A stretch of DNA of 5,989 bases from Synergistaceae bacterium (GTDB lineage Bacteria > Synergistota > Synergistia > Synergistales > Aminobacteriaceae), in assembly GCA_031270755.1 (NCBI GenBank), contig JAISWV010000342.1, forward strand, positions 1-5,989, written 5' to 3'. The notes beneath the pieces are model-generated. The model was not told the origin of the DNA and did no database searches. It worked only from the letters and a program-made list of their open reading frames with translations. Positions 1 to 5,989 of the stretch are shown one piece after another; position 1 is the first letter of the stretch, and each line of letters opens with the position of its first letter. The translations under genes and the position numbers were made by a program.

Positions 1-1
1 G

Positions 2-328
2 GCGGTCGCCGCGAAAAATGGCGAGTTCGTCGCGACAACGGAAAAGCTCATCTCGGATATCTGCGCAATGCTGGGCGAGTTGTCAGGCCAGCGCATAGGG
101 CGCGTTAGAAAGGAGATAAAACCGAAGCCGGACGAAGCCCTCCTTCGAGACCTGCTTGGGGCCTGCGAGCATTTCGACGTTGCGAACATGGAAAAAAAAC
201 TCTCTGAAATGGAAAGATTTTCATACGAGTCTCGGGGGGATTTGGTCGAATGGCTGCGGCTGAAAACCAACAACCTCGAATACGACGAAATCCGCAGCCG
301 GCTTCACGACATCCTGGCGGAATACTGA
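2..328 (+). CDS. C-terminal end of a probable signalling protein (partial, 5' end outside window)
   Basis: The frame is open from the left edge (first codon at 2) to a TGA at 326-328, giving 108 residues of a longer protein. An in-frame ATG at 68 has no Shine-Dalgarno sequence, and coding-like residues continue upstream of it, so I do not treat it as the start. The tail is highly charged and predicted to be helical. It ends in a segment with the pattern SYESRGDLVEWLR, then NLEYDEIRSRL. From memory, similar tails (an acidic helix, then a Glu-Tyr-rich segment, then a final helix of the 'L-Y-D-x-I-x-x-R-L' type) close some hybrid histidine kinases and response-regulator proteins of anaerobes. 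That assignment is recognition by pattern only, since no catalytic motif lies inside the window. No HxxKG-type phosphotransfer motif is visible. The gene converges on the histidine kinase at 377-2593. I am sure it is coding and only weakly sure of its family. Confidence 0.6.
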   Translation, partial: AVAAKNGEFVATTEKLISDICAMLGELSGQRIGRVRKEIKPKPDEALLRDLLGACEHFDVANMEKKLSEMERFSYESRGDLVEWLRLKTNNLEYDEIRSRLHDILAEY

Positions 329-376
329 AGGGCACCGCTCGAAGCCGAACCAGAACACAAAGCCCCGGTCCGGGAA

Positions 377-2593
377 TCAATGCCCTGAATCTGTGCCCGA
401 GGCCCTCGGCGGGCCCAAGAGGTATTCGCCCAGCTTTTGCAGGACCTCGCCGAAGTCGAGGGGCTTCCCTATGTGGCCGTCCATCCCTGCGGCCATGCAT
501 CTCTCTATGTCCTCGCGGAACACGTTGGCGGTCATGGCCACTATCGGTATCCGCCTGCCGCCTGGAGAGCCCGCCTCCAGCGCGCGGATGCGTCTCGTGG
601 CCTCGTACCCGTCCATGCCAGGCATCTGCACGTCCATAAAGATCATGCCGTAACGCTCTGGGTCCTTTGAATAGAGGCGGACGGCCTCAATGCCGTTTTC
701 AGCGCAGTCCACCGACAGTTTTGTCGGTTCGAGGAAGGTCAGCACGATCTCCTTGTTGATCTCGACATCCTCCGCAAGGATGATATTGAAGCCTTCGAAA
801 GAGGGCATCTCCATTTCCCCGGCGCACTCAACAACCCCGTTATCCTTGCAGACACCAAGTGATTCGCTGATGAGATCGGTGACGTTGGACGGGAAAATTG
901 GCTTGGGCAGGAATTTGCTTATCCCGGCGGACCACATCTCGCCCGGCGTCGCGCAAAGCTCCGCCGACGACATCATCACGACGATGCGGTCATGGGGGGA
1001 GGCACCGCCTTTGATGCGCCGGGAGAGTTCGATGCCGTCCATCCCCGGCATCTTCCAGTCGATAAAATAAACCTGATAAGGGCCATGTTCGCCAATCTTA
1101 TCGAGCGCCGTCGCCCCATCCTGCGCGACGTCACACTTGAAGCCGGCGCGCTTGGCGATATCCAGGAAATAGCCGAGCACGTCCAGGTCGTCGTCCACCA
1201 CAAGGACATGGACGCATCCCCAGTCGATCCCGTATTTCGGAGCAAGCCGGCGACCCTCTGCAAAATCGCCCCCTCGCTCCGCCTGTATAGTGAAGCTGAA
1301 CTTGGTGCCATTGCCATCTTCCGATTCGACCCAGATGCGCCCACCCATCATCTCGACGATGCGCTTCGATATCGCCAGGCCAAGCCCCGTACCGCCATAT
1401 TTCCGCGATATGCCGCTGTCAGCCTGCTGGAACGGGGTAAAAAGGTTTCCTATTTGGTCTCGTGTCATGCCGATGCCGTTGTCGGACACCTCTATCAGGA
1501 TCGTACAGACGCCGCATTCCTCGTCTAGGAGGCGCGCCTCCAGGCGCACCGCGCCGTTTTCCTGCGTGAATTTGACGGAGTTGCTGAGCAGGTTCGTAAT
1601 CACCTGGGCCAGCCGCTGGTCGTCGGATATGATTATGCGCGGCACATCCTCGTCGATACGGACCGTAAAGTTTTGAGATTTTTCGTCTACCCGGAAGCTG
1701 ATTACGTTTACGACCTTCTGGAGCAGCTTTTCAAAGTCAAATTCCACGCGGGACAGCTCCAGTTTGCCAGCCTCGATTTTAGACATATCAAGTATGTCGT
1801 TGATCACGCCCAAGAGGTGCGTCGAGGCGTTTTCTATCTTGCCCAGGCAGTAATCCTTCCGCCCCGCGTCGCCTGATGCCATCGCTATGGACGTCATCCC
1901 TATGATAGCATTCATCGGGGTGCGCATCTCGTGGCTCATGTTCGCTAAAAAATCGCCCTTGGCTTGGCTTGCTTCGTCCGCCCTCTTTTTTTCCTCGTCA
2001 TACAGCACACTCTGGAATTTGACGGCGAGGCCTATAAAAAGGCCGGATATCATGACGGATTGTATGTTGTCGGTATACCTCATAAAGTCGCTTATAGGGG
2101 TGACAAGCCGGGGGTAATTCGCCTCCAGGAAATACGTTCCGACGATGGCGGCTATTTGTATGGCAAGGAACATATAAAGCCCTTTGCCGCAGGCGAACAG
2201 GAAAACGACCACTATGCCCAGGACGAAATACGCGCTCATGCCGCTGTTGATGCCGCCTAGTAGGAAATAACCAAGAGGGAAGAAGAAGTCCCCGAGCGCC
2301 AGGAGGATCAGCCACGTGCTCAACGCGTACAACCGAAAACGATTGCAGATTACCATGGACGCAGCTATACAAACCACGATCCCCAGCTTGTAGACGACAA
2401 TAACAGCGTCTATGCCCTCTATAAGCCTCGTCATAAGGGATGCCAGGATGGCGAACATCCCGACGATATATATCAAGTTAAGCCTCCTCGCCTCAAGCGG
2501 AAACTCGCTTGAAAAGACATACTTGTCGACGAGCTGCCTCAGAACGTTCAACCGGTTGCTATCTCCCATCTTCGTAAAACGGCGCGTTAACAA
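377..2593 (-). CDS. Hybrid sensor histidine kinase, six-helix membrane domain, two receiver domains
   Basis: This 738-residue membrane kinase should autophosphorylate on His and pass the phosphate to Asp in its own receivers. Residues 38-195 hold about six hydrophobic helices with short loops and no large periplasmic domain. A short charged linker (198-212) leads to the HisKA H-box SHEMRTP (phosphoacceptor H221). HATPase_c follows: N-box with N334 and N338, G1 DNGIGM (371-376), F-box around 385-389, G2 GGTGLGL (400-406). Receiver 1 (about 461-580) has acidic pocket D467-D469, acceptor D512 and K564. Receiver 2 (about 602-725) has E608/D609, acceptor D654, T688 and K710. All key residues are present, so the enzyme looks active. 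There is no HPt domain, so any onward relay needs a separate protein. The TTG start follows AAGGAGAG, and an in-frame stop lies just upstream of that; the ATG at codon 9 lacks a ribosome site. The ligand is not predictable. The architecture resembles LuxQ/BarA-type hybrids, but the membrane domain differs and I give no gene name. Confidence 0.95.
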   Translation of the reverse strand: MLTRRFTKMGDSNRLNVLRQLVDKYVFSSEFPLEARRLNLIYIVGMFAILASLMTRLIEGIDAVIVVYKLGIVVCIAASMVICNRFRLYALSTWLILLALGDFFFPLGYFLLGGINSGMSAYFVLGIVVVFLFACGKGLYMFLAIQIAAIVGTYFLEANYPRLVTPISDFMRYTDNIQSVMISGLFIGLAVKFQSVLYDEEKKRADEASQAKGDFLANMSHEMRTPMNAIIGMTSIAMASGDAGRKDYCLGKIENASTHLLGVINDILDMSKIEAGKLELSRVEFDFEKLLQKVVNVISFRVDEKSQNFTVRIDEDVPRIIISDDQRLAQVITNLLSNSVKFTQENGAVRLEARLLDEECGVCTILIEVSDNGIGMTRDQIGNLFTPFQQADSGISRKYGGTGLGLAISKRIVEMMGGRIWVESEDGNGTKFSFTIQAERGGDFAEGRRLAPKYGIDWGCVHVLVVDDDLDVLGYFLDIAKRAGFKCDVAQDGATALDKIGEHGPYQVYFIDWKMPGMDGIELSRRIKGGASPHDRIVVMMSSAELCATPGEMWSAGISKFLPKPIFPSNVTDLISESLGVCKDNGVVECAGEMEMPSFEGFNIILAEDVEINKEIVLTFLEPTKLSVDCAENGIEAVRLYSKDPERYGMIFMDVQMPGMDGYEATRRIRALEAGSPGGRRIPIVAMTANVFREDIERCMAAGMDGHIGKPLDFGEVLQKLGEYLLGPPRASGTDSGH

Positions 2594-2604
2594 AAGCCCG
2601 GTCT

Positions 2605-2610
2605 CTCCTT
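2605..2610 (-). promoter_or_regulatory. Ribosome binding site deciding the TTG start of the histidine kinase
   Basis: On the minus strand AAGGAG, continuing as AGAGA, lies 11 nt before TTG (2593-2591); the spacing is shorter if the GAGAG part is what pairs. The in-frame stop TAA at 2611-2609 overlaps its 5' end, so the frame cannot begin further upstream. The ATG at 2569-2567 has no comparable purine run before it, which favours TTG. Confidence 0.65.
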
Positions 2611-2651
2611 ATGTGCCTCGGGGAACGTGGATTTAAGGAAAGGTCGATTTA

Positions 2652-2681
2652 TTAATAAGGGCCTGAAAAACAAAGGCTCAA
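2652..2681 (-). promoter_or_regulatory. Candidate sigma-70-type promoter for the histidine kinase
   Basis: On the minus strand a -35-like TTGAGC (2681-2676) is separated by 18 nt from a -10-like TATTAA (2657-2652). Each hexamer matches the consensus at four of six positions. Transcription would begin near 2645, leaving a leader of about 50 nt that includes the ribosome binding site. The match is modest, and the kinase may instead be read from further upstream, for example through the chemoreceptor gene. Confidence 0.3.
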
Positions 2682-2689
2682 CCCTAGAT

Positions 2690-2736
2690 GCCAGCGTTTC
2701 AAAGCTACCCCACACTCGGGCCACTTAGCCAGCGTT
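2690..2736. repeat. 9-bp direct repeat GCCAGCGTT, two copies
   Basis: GCCAGCGTT occurs at 2690-2698 and again at 2728-2736, a period of 38 bp, in the gap between the chemoreceptor and the kinase. Two copies of a 9-mer this close together are suggestive but could be chance. They could be operator half-sites or parts of a leader RNA structure. Nothing in the sequence decides between these. Confidence 0.4.
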
Positions 2737-2863
2737 CCTCAAAGGCCTTATGGACCCCGCCTTCCAAGACGGCTCAATCCCTCCCCGGCGATTAAACCGA
2801 CGCCGTATCAGATTCTATCATAACAATAATTAAAATTAGGGAAACAGCCTCTTGCTGGATATT

Positions 2864-2894
2864 ATGACCCCCTCGCCGGAAGCAAGGGGATCAT
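2864..2894 (-). terminator. 13-bp hairpin downstream of the chemoreceptor gene, possible terminator
   Basis: The arms 2864-2876 and 2882-2894 pair over 13 positions around a 5-nt loop (UUCCG in the minus-strand RNA). Two positions (2868/2890 and 2874/2884) are C.A mismatches in a plus-strand RNA but G.U pairs in a minus-strand RNA, so the complete stem exists only in the minus-strand transcript. It begins about 35 nt after the chemoreceptor stop codon, where a terminator would be expected. The sequence following the stem is AAUAUCC with no uridine run, so it may instead protect or process the 3' end, or only partly separate the receptor and kinase transcripts. Confidence 0.5.
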
Positions 2895-2929
2895 GTCAAC
2901 GCGCGTAACCCTGGCCACCAGGCATCCAC

Positions 2930-4717
2930 CTATTTTCTCGGCGGGAGGGCCTTTATCCTGCTAGTGCCAGGCGTTTTCTTGACCGCGCGTTCCTCCATCT
3001 TGATGAAGGCGATGAGATCCATCAGATCGCCCGCCAGGCCAGACAGCATCTCGGCACCCTGCGCTATCCTCTCTGTGGCGGTCGCCACGCCGCCGACACC
3101 GTCGCGGATGTTGTCGCCGGCTTCGGCGGCGTTCCCGACCCGGGCCGCTATGCTCTGCACAGCCTCCGCTATCTCCTCGCTTGACGCGGCCTGCTCCTGG
3201 GAGACGGCCGCGAGGTCCTGCGTGGCCCCGGAGATGTTCTTCAGGTAGGTTATCATGCTCGCTATTATGCTCTCAGTCTCGCGCGAGAGGTCGCTCGCGC
3301 TCTGAGACGCCTTCTCGTTCTCGAGCGATATGCCAACGACGCTGTCCAGGTCGCCGGTTATGGTCTCGGCGAGCTCAGCGATGCTCTTGGCCGCGACGTT
3401 GCTCTCCTCGGCCAGCTTGCGCACCTCTTCCGCCACGACGGCGAAGCCTCGCCCCGCTTCCCCGGCGCGCGCCGCCTCAATCGCGGCATTCAGCGCCAGG
3501 AGGTTCGTCTGGTCGGCGATCCCGCCGATCTGGGCAACGAAGCCCTGTATCTGGCGCGTCCTCACGCCGAGCTCCTGCACACTGCGGGCCGCATTCGCCG
3601 CGTTACTCGCGACCCCCTCTATGCCGCTCACGACGTTGCGCACGGCGTTCATGCCGCTGTCGCCGGCGTTCATCGCCTCATCAACCTGACGGGCTATGTC
3701 GGTGCCCCTCTCGGCCGTCGCCTGCGCGCCGGCGGCGACCTCCTCCACGGACGCGTTCACCTCCTCGCCAGTCGAGGCGAGCGCGTTCAGGTTCGATCCC
3801 ATCTCGTCCACGTTGGCCCGGAATCCCTCGACCGAGGCGTTCGTCTCCTCGGCGAGAGCCGAGAACTCCTGCGCTGTCTCGCTTATGTGGTTGCTCGCGT
3901 CCTTCATGGAGCCAAATATCTCATTGAGTTTATCTACCATGAACTGGAGGCTGCCACCCATCTGCGCTATCTCGTCCTTGCCGGAGGCGTCGAACGACAT
4001 TGTGATATCCCCTTCGGCCAGCGTCTTGAGGTCGCGCTGTATTATACCGAGGGGATTCGTTATCATCCTGGCGACCGCGACGCCCATAGCTAAGCCCAGC
4101 AGGATCGCCGCAACGGACGATACTGCGATCTGGACGGCGCCAAGCCGGGCGTTCTCGCGCGCATCTGCGTTCATCTTGTCCGCGACGCCCACCAGAAAGT
4201 CCTCGAGCTTGTCCAGCGTCGCGATGTAGTTGTTCTCCGCCACAGCTATGTCGCCGCTGCCCCTCAGGCGGTCCAGGAACTCGTCAGTCAGCTCGTCGGA
4301 AGCCTTTAGGACCGACAACATCTCCGCGCGCTTCCTGGCGGCCTCGTCACGGTTCCTCTTGAGGTCCTCCCGGAGGGTACTCTCTCCAGGCGCAAACGGC
4401 GTCCGATCGTACTTTTCTATGTAGCCGCTTGCCTCCTGCTGGTTCTCTGCTATCCGCCTCTCGTAGTCGGCCCTCTCCGTTTCCGATTTTACGATTGTCA
4501 TGGTGATGAGCATCCGCCTGTTCTGGATGGCGAGCGCCTTCGTCTGGGCCATCCATATCGCCGACATGGCGTAGTTCTGGTACATTTCTTCCATACCAGA
4601 CGCAATCTTCGAGCTCGTCCTGTAACCAGTGATCGAAACCACCAGCATGAGGACTGTCATCGCGAACACGAGCGTCAAGATTTTTGCCACTGTGCGAAGG
4701 TTTTTGAACCACTGCAT
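2930..4717 (-). CDS. Methyl-accepting chemotaxis protein (4HB-type sensor, HAMP, MCP signal domain)
   Basis: This 595-residue transmembrane chemoreceptor should control CheA through CheW and be tuned by methylation. A short basic start (MQWFKNLRT) leads to TM1 (about 11-30). A helical extracytoplasmic region (about 31-190) follows, with the pattern of the four-helix-bundle MCP sensor family, then TM2 (about 194-217). HAMP occupies about 214-268, with the usual proline in TNPLG and the acidic AEGD turn. The long antiparallel cytoplasmic coiled coil follows. Its hairpin tip is the conserved segment from [11 protein letters not shown] (400-410) through [23 protein letters not shown] (414-436). 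Ala/Ser-Glu-Glu patches near 318-327 and 511-518 are candidate methylation sites. The protein ends in a basic tail (ALPPRK) and lacks an NWETF-type CheR/CheB docking pentapeptide. The ATG at 4717 follows a strong GGAGGA sequence. The ligand cannot be read from the sequence. The gene is intact, and the kinase lies downstream on the same strand after 336 bp. Confidence 0.97.
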   Translation of the reverse strand: MQWFKNLRTVAKILTLVFAMTVLMLVVSITGYRTSSKIASGMEEMYQNYAMSAIWMAQTKALAIQNRRMLITMTIVKSETERADYERRIAENQQEASGYIEKYDRTPFAPGESTLREDLKRNRDEAARKRAEMLSVLKASDELTDEFLDRLRGSGDIAVAENNYIATLDKLEDFLVGVADKMNADARENARLGAVQIAVSSVAAILLGLAMGVAVARMITNPLGIIQRDLKTLAEGDITMSFDASGKDEIAQMGGSLQFMVDKLNEIFGSMKDASNHISETAQEFSALAEETNASVEGFRANVDEMGSNLNALASTGEEVNASVEEVAAGAQATAERGTDIARQVDEAMNAGDSGMNAVRNVVSGIEGVASNAANAARSVQELGVRTRQIQGFVAQIGGIADQTNLLALNAAIEAARAGEAGRGFAVVAEEVRKLAEESNVAAKSIAELAETITGDLDSVVGISLENEKASQSASDLSRETESIIASMITYLKNISGATQDLAAVSQEQAASSEEIAEAVQSIAARVGNAAEAGDNIRDGVGGVATATERIAQGAEMLSGLAGDLMDLIAFIKMEERAVKKTPGTSRIKALPPRK

Positions 4718-4724
4718 GCTATAA

Positions 4725-4731
4725 TTCCTCC
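4725..4731 (-). promoter_or_regulatory. Strong ribosome binding site of the chemoreceptor gene
   Basis: GGAGGAA on the minus strand (4731-4725), with its GGAGG core 9 nt before the ATG at 4717-4715, is a near-ideal Shine-Dalgarno sequence and fixes the start of the chemoreceptor. Confidence 0.85.
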
Positions 4732-4770
4732 ATGTGTATGATTTTTTAGAAATTTGTCAACCCTCGTGAG

Positions 4771-4798
4771 ATTCTACCACAAAACGCTTGCCGTTAAA
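4771..4798 (-). promoter_or_regulatory. Candidate extended -10 promoter of the chemoreceptor gene
   Basis: The minus strand carries TAGAAT (4776-4771; five of six matches to TATAAT), preceded by TGG, which makes an extended -10 element. A weak -35-like TTTAAC (4798-4793) lies 16 nt upstream. Transcription would start near 4764, giving a leader of about 47 nt that contains the ribosome binding site. A TTGACA at 4760-4755 is a perfect -35 hexamer, but any start it directed would fall at the ribosome site, so I prefer the element above. I found no flagellar-type (sigma-28) promoter. Confidence 0.4.
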
Positions 4799-5092
4799 GG
4801 CGCTTTCAGTACCCTCCTCTCTAAAACGACGGAACGATTTCAATACCGCAAATATCACGGGGCCCGGATCAAACTTGCGGAAAGGCTGATTTACTGTCAG
4901 GGGGCCCAATGGGCGAAGATTTAAACCCTTAAAAGGCTCGCGTCCCAAAGTGGCTGAACAATTAAAGGCCATGCTGACGAAATCTACCACTCTCTCAAGA
5001 AATTTATTGCATTTTAAGCGATATTTATTTAAAAATATTTGTTTAAACGATATATCAACTATAACCAAAATGCCAAAACGCGTAACATGCCA

Positions 5093-5120
5093 ATTATACT
5101 TTTGTCTACAAAAAAATCAA
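5093..5120 (-). promoter_or_regulatory. Consensus-like promoter on the minus strand, far upstream of the chemoreceptor
   Basis: A perfect TATAAT (5098-5093) lies 16 nt downstream of TTGATT (5120-5115; four of six matches to TTGACA) on the minus strand. A second TTGATT overlaps at 5124-5119. Transcription would start near 5086, about 370 nt before the chemoreceptor ATG. It would therefore give either a very long leader or a separate short transcript. Because the surroundings are AT-rich, a chance match is possible. Confidence 0.4.
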
Positions 5121-5175
5121 TCAATACCCCTCATGTAGTTTTGCGATCAAGGCAAGGGCATGCCGTGTTTTTAAT

Positions 5176-5204
5176 TTGCGCTCGCTTGAGGACCTTGGTA
5201 TGAT
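5176..5204 (+). promoter_or_regulatory. Candidate promoter of the ornithine cyclodeaminase-family gene
   Basis: On the plus strand TTGCGC (5176-5181) is followed after 17 nt by TATGAT (5199-5204; five of six matches to TATAAT), and TGG directly precedes it to form an extended -10. Initiation near 5211 would give a leader of about 33 nt ending in the ribosome site at 5231-5237. Position, spacing and the -10 are good; the -35 is weak. Confidence 0.5.
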
Positions 5205-5230
5205 TCATCTGTTCCAAAAAGCCAAAAAAA

Positions 5231-5237
5231 GGGAGGG
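5231..5237 (+). promoter_or_regulatory. Ribosome binding site deciding the GTG start of the cyclodeaminase-family gene
   Basis: GGGAGGG ends 6 nt before GTG at 5244-5246, a normal spacing. The frame is open upstream only to a TGA at 5187-5189 and offers no better start there. The next in-frame ATG is codon 20, already inside the conserved fold, so GTG is favoured. Confidence 0.75.
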
Positions 5238-5243
5238 TTTCTA

Positions 5244-5989
5244 GTGGCGTACGATGTTTTGTTCTTGTCGCAGGACGACGTGAAATCGCTTGGCATCGCC
5301 ATGGCGGAAGTCATCGAGGCTGTCGAGGCCGGGCTTAAAATCAAGGGGGAGGGCAAAGTGGAGCTGCCCCCGAAACCTGGGGTCCACCCCAGGAAGGACT
5401 GCTATATTCACGCGATGCCCTGCTGGGTCGGCGGCGGCGTGGATGCCGCAGGCTTGAAATGGGTGGCGGGATACCCTTTCAACATCGAGAAAAACCTGCC
5501 ATACAACAACGGCATATTCTGCCTCAACGACACAGCCAACGGCATTGTGAAATCAATAATGGACGCTAATTGGATGACGACGTGGCGTACCGGGGCCGCA
5601 GCGGCGGTTGGCGCCAAATACTTCTCCCGGCCTGGGTCGAACGTCGTCTCGGTTATCGGGTTGGGGGCGATCGGCAAGATCGTGCTCAGGGCCATAAAGA
5701 CAGTGCGCCCCGAAACAGAGTCGATAAAACTGTACGACCCGTCGGACGCCCAATATGAAAGGTTTACTGCCGAAATGGGCGCCGCTTTCCCCGGCATGAA
5801 ATTTGAGCGCGCCGGGACGATGCTCGAAGCGTGCCGCGATTCCGACATCATAACGACGAACGCCCCGATACTGGAACACCCGGAGCGCCCATTGGTAAAA
5901 TCATGGCTAAAACCGGACTGCCTTTGCATTGCCTCCGATTACGACTCCACCCTTAACGAGGACGCTGCCGCCGCCGCTCGCGTATTTTG
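5244..5989 (+). CDS. Ornithine cyclodeaminase/mu-crystallin family protein (partial, 3' end outside window)
   Basis: 248 codons are present from the GTG start, and the frame is still open at the right edge; family members are usually about 310-350 residues, so roughly three quarters is seen. These are cytoplasmic NAD(P)-dependent enzymes acting on amino or imino acids. The group includes ornithine cyclodeaminase, alanine dehydrogenase, ketimine reductase and SbnB-like dehydrogenases. Visible family features are IHAMPCWV (55-62), LKWVAGYPFN with the substrate-binding Lys (K72), NNGIFCLND (88-96), and DANWMTTWRTGAAAA with the conserved Arg (R115). The Rossmann dinucleotide loop IGLGAIGK (138-145) and an acidic residue at the end of the second strand (D165) follow. 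SDYD (231-234) lies where the family's catalytic Asp is expected. R50 may correspond to the arginine that binds the substrate carboxylate. The sequence does not settle which substrate is used, so neither 'ornithine cyclodeaminase' nor 'alanine dehydrogenase' should be taken as proven. The gene is transcribed away from the chemoreceptor. Confidence 0.9.
   Translation, partial: MAYDVLFLSQDDVKSLGIAMAEVIEAVEAGLKIKGEGKVELPPKPGVHPRKDCYIHAMPCWVGGGVDAAGLKWVAGYPFNIEKNLPYNNGIFCLNDTANGIVKSIMDANWMTTWRTGAAAAVGAKYFSRPGSNVVSVIGLGAIGKIVLRAIKTVRPETESIKLYDPSDAQYERFTAEMGAAFPGMKFERAGTMLEACRDSDIITTNAPILEHPERPLVKSWLKPDCLCIASDYDSTLNEDAAAAARVF

Larger units (their letters stand above)
2594..2863 (-). other. Non-coding gap upstream of the kinase with hairpins and a 9-bp direct repeat
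   Basis: I see no credible gene here. Read on the minus strand, it holds several short hairpins: CGGCG/CGCCG arms at 2786-2790 and 2801-2805; arms at 2757-2761 and 2768-2772 whose fourth pair is G.U on the minus strand but a C.A mismatch on the plus strand; and GCTA/TAGC arms at 2704-2707 and 2726-2729 with inner CCC/GGG pairing. The 9-mer AACGCTGGC occurs twice on the minus strand, at 2736-2728 and 2698-2690, 38 nt apart. I compared it by eye with c-di-GMP, guanidine-I, cobalamin, fluoride and THF riboswitch consensus motifs and found no convincing match. It may be a 5' leader or simply spacer. Confidence 0.35.
4718..5243. other. AT-rich divergent intergenic region between chemoreceptor and dehydrogenase-like gene
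   Basis: This 526-bp gap separates divergent genes and carries promoter candidates for both sides. Its middle (about 4990-5130) is strongly AT-rich compared with the flanking genes. It contains CCGCAA/TTGCGG inverted arms (4846-4851 and 4875-4880) and two GGGCCC palindromes (4860-4865, 4902-4907). A GTTTAAAC palindrome lies at 5041-5048, and ATGCCAA occurs twice as a direct repeat (5070-5076, 5087-5093). A minus-strand frame of 103 codons (5068-4757, TTG start) is open, but it has no ribosome site and I recognise nothing in it, so I do not call it a gene. I see no transposase, tRNA or known riboswitch motif. Confidence 0.5.

Noticed and set aside
362..374. Short GC-rich inverted repeat just past the kinase stop, considered as a terminator.
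   Set aside because: The stem is only CCCG/CGGG with a 3-nt loop and is followed by CTTTGTGTT rather than a clear uridine run, so it is too weak to call.
2641..2700. Resemblance of CTAGGGTT (minus strand) to the start of the guanidine-I (ykkC) riboswitch.
   Set aside because: The other conserved blocks of that class do not follow, so the match is limited to a few bases.
2910..2922. CCTGG/CCAGG hairpin close after the chemoreceptor stop.
   Set aside because: A 5-bp stem with a 3-nt loop and no U-run; the hairpin at 2864-2894 is far stronger.
3181..3927. Long plus-strand open frame (248 codons) rich in Arg, Ser and Pro, inside the chemoreceptor.
   Set aside because: It is antisense to a well-supported chemoreceptor gene and its composition is that of a shadow frame in GC-rich DNA.
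4733..4760. Perfect TTGACA (4760-4755) as the -35 of the chemoreceptor promoter.
   Set aside because: The only -10-like match at suitable spacing (TACACA) is poor, and the implied start would remove or truncate the ribosome binding site.
5153..5170. GGCA/TGCC hairpin followed by five T's, considered as a plus-strand terminator.
   Set aside because: The stem is only 4 bp and there is no plus-strand gene upstream for it to end.
5408..5929. Minus-strand open frame of 173 codons opposite the cyclodeaminase-family gene.
   Set aside because: The plus strand encodes conserved family motifs across this stretch; the minus frame shows no recognisable domain.

Overview
The window looks like bacterial chromosome with GC-rich genes and two AT-richer intergenic gaps. 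Arg AGG and Ile ATA codons are used freely in otherwise GC-rich genes. A multi-membrane hybrid kinase, a chemoreceptor and an amino-acid dehydrogenase-type enzyme lie together. This would fit an anaerobic amino-acid-using lineage such as Synergistota (Cloacibacillus/Synergistes-like), but that assignment rests on impression and is not proven by the sequence.

Layout: (1) 2-328 (+) is the 3' end of a gene entering from the left; its acidic, helical tail resembles the C-terminal segments of some hybrid kinase or response-regulator proteins. (2) 377-2593 (-) is a complete hybrid sensor histidine kinase: six predicted membrane helices, HisKA, HATPase_c and two receiver domains. It converges on gene 1 with a 48-bp gap. 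(3) 2594-2929 is a non-coding gap containing the kinase's ribosome binding site, a weak promoter candidate, a 9-bp direct repeat and several hairpins. The G.U pairs of the best two favour a minus-strand RNA. (4) 2930-4717 (-) is a complete methyl-accepting chemotaxis protein with a four-helix-bundle-type sensor, a HAMP domain and the signalling domain. (5) 4718-5243 is an AT-rich divergent gap with promoter candidates in both directions. (6) 5244-5989 (+) is the first 248 codons of an ornithine cyclodeaminase/mu-crystallin family enzyme, running off the right edge.

The chemoreceptor and the kinase share a strand, with the receptor upstream. They could be read together if the strong hairpin between them (2864-2894) does not terminate transcription. 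Both are membrane signalling proteins, so the left part is a sensory region; the enzyme on the right belongs to a separate, divergent transcription unit. I see no RNA gene of a known class, CRISPR array, transposase or other mobile element. Nothing here amounts to a clearly new biological system; the most open questions are the two intergenic gaps.
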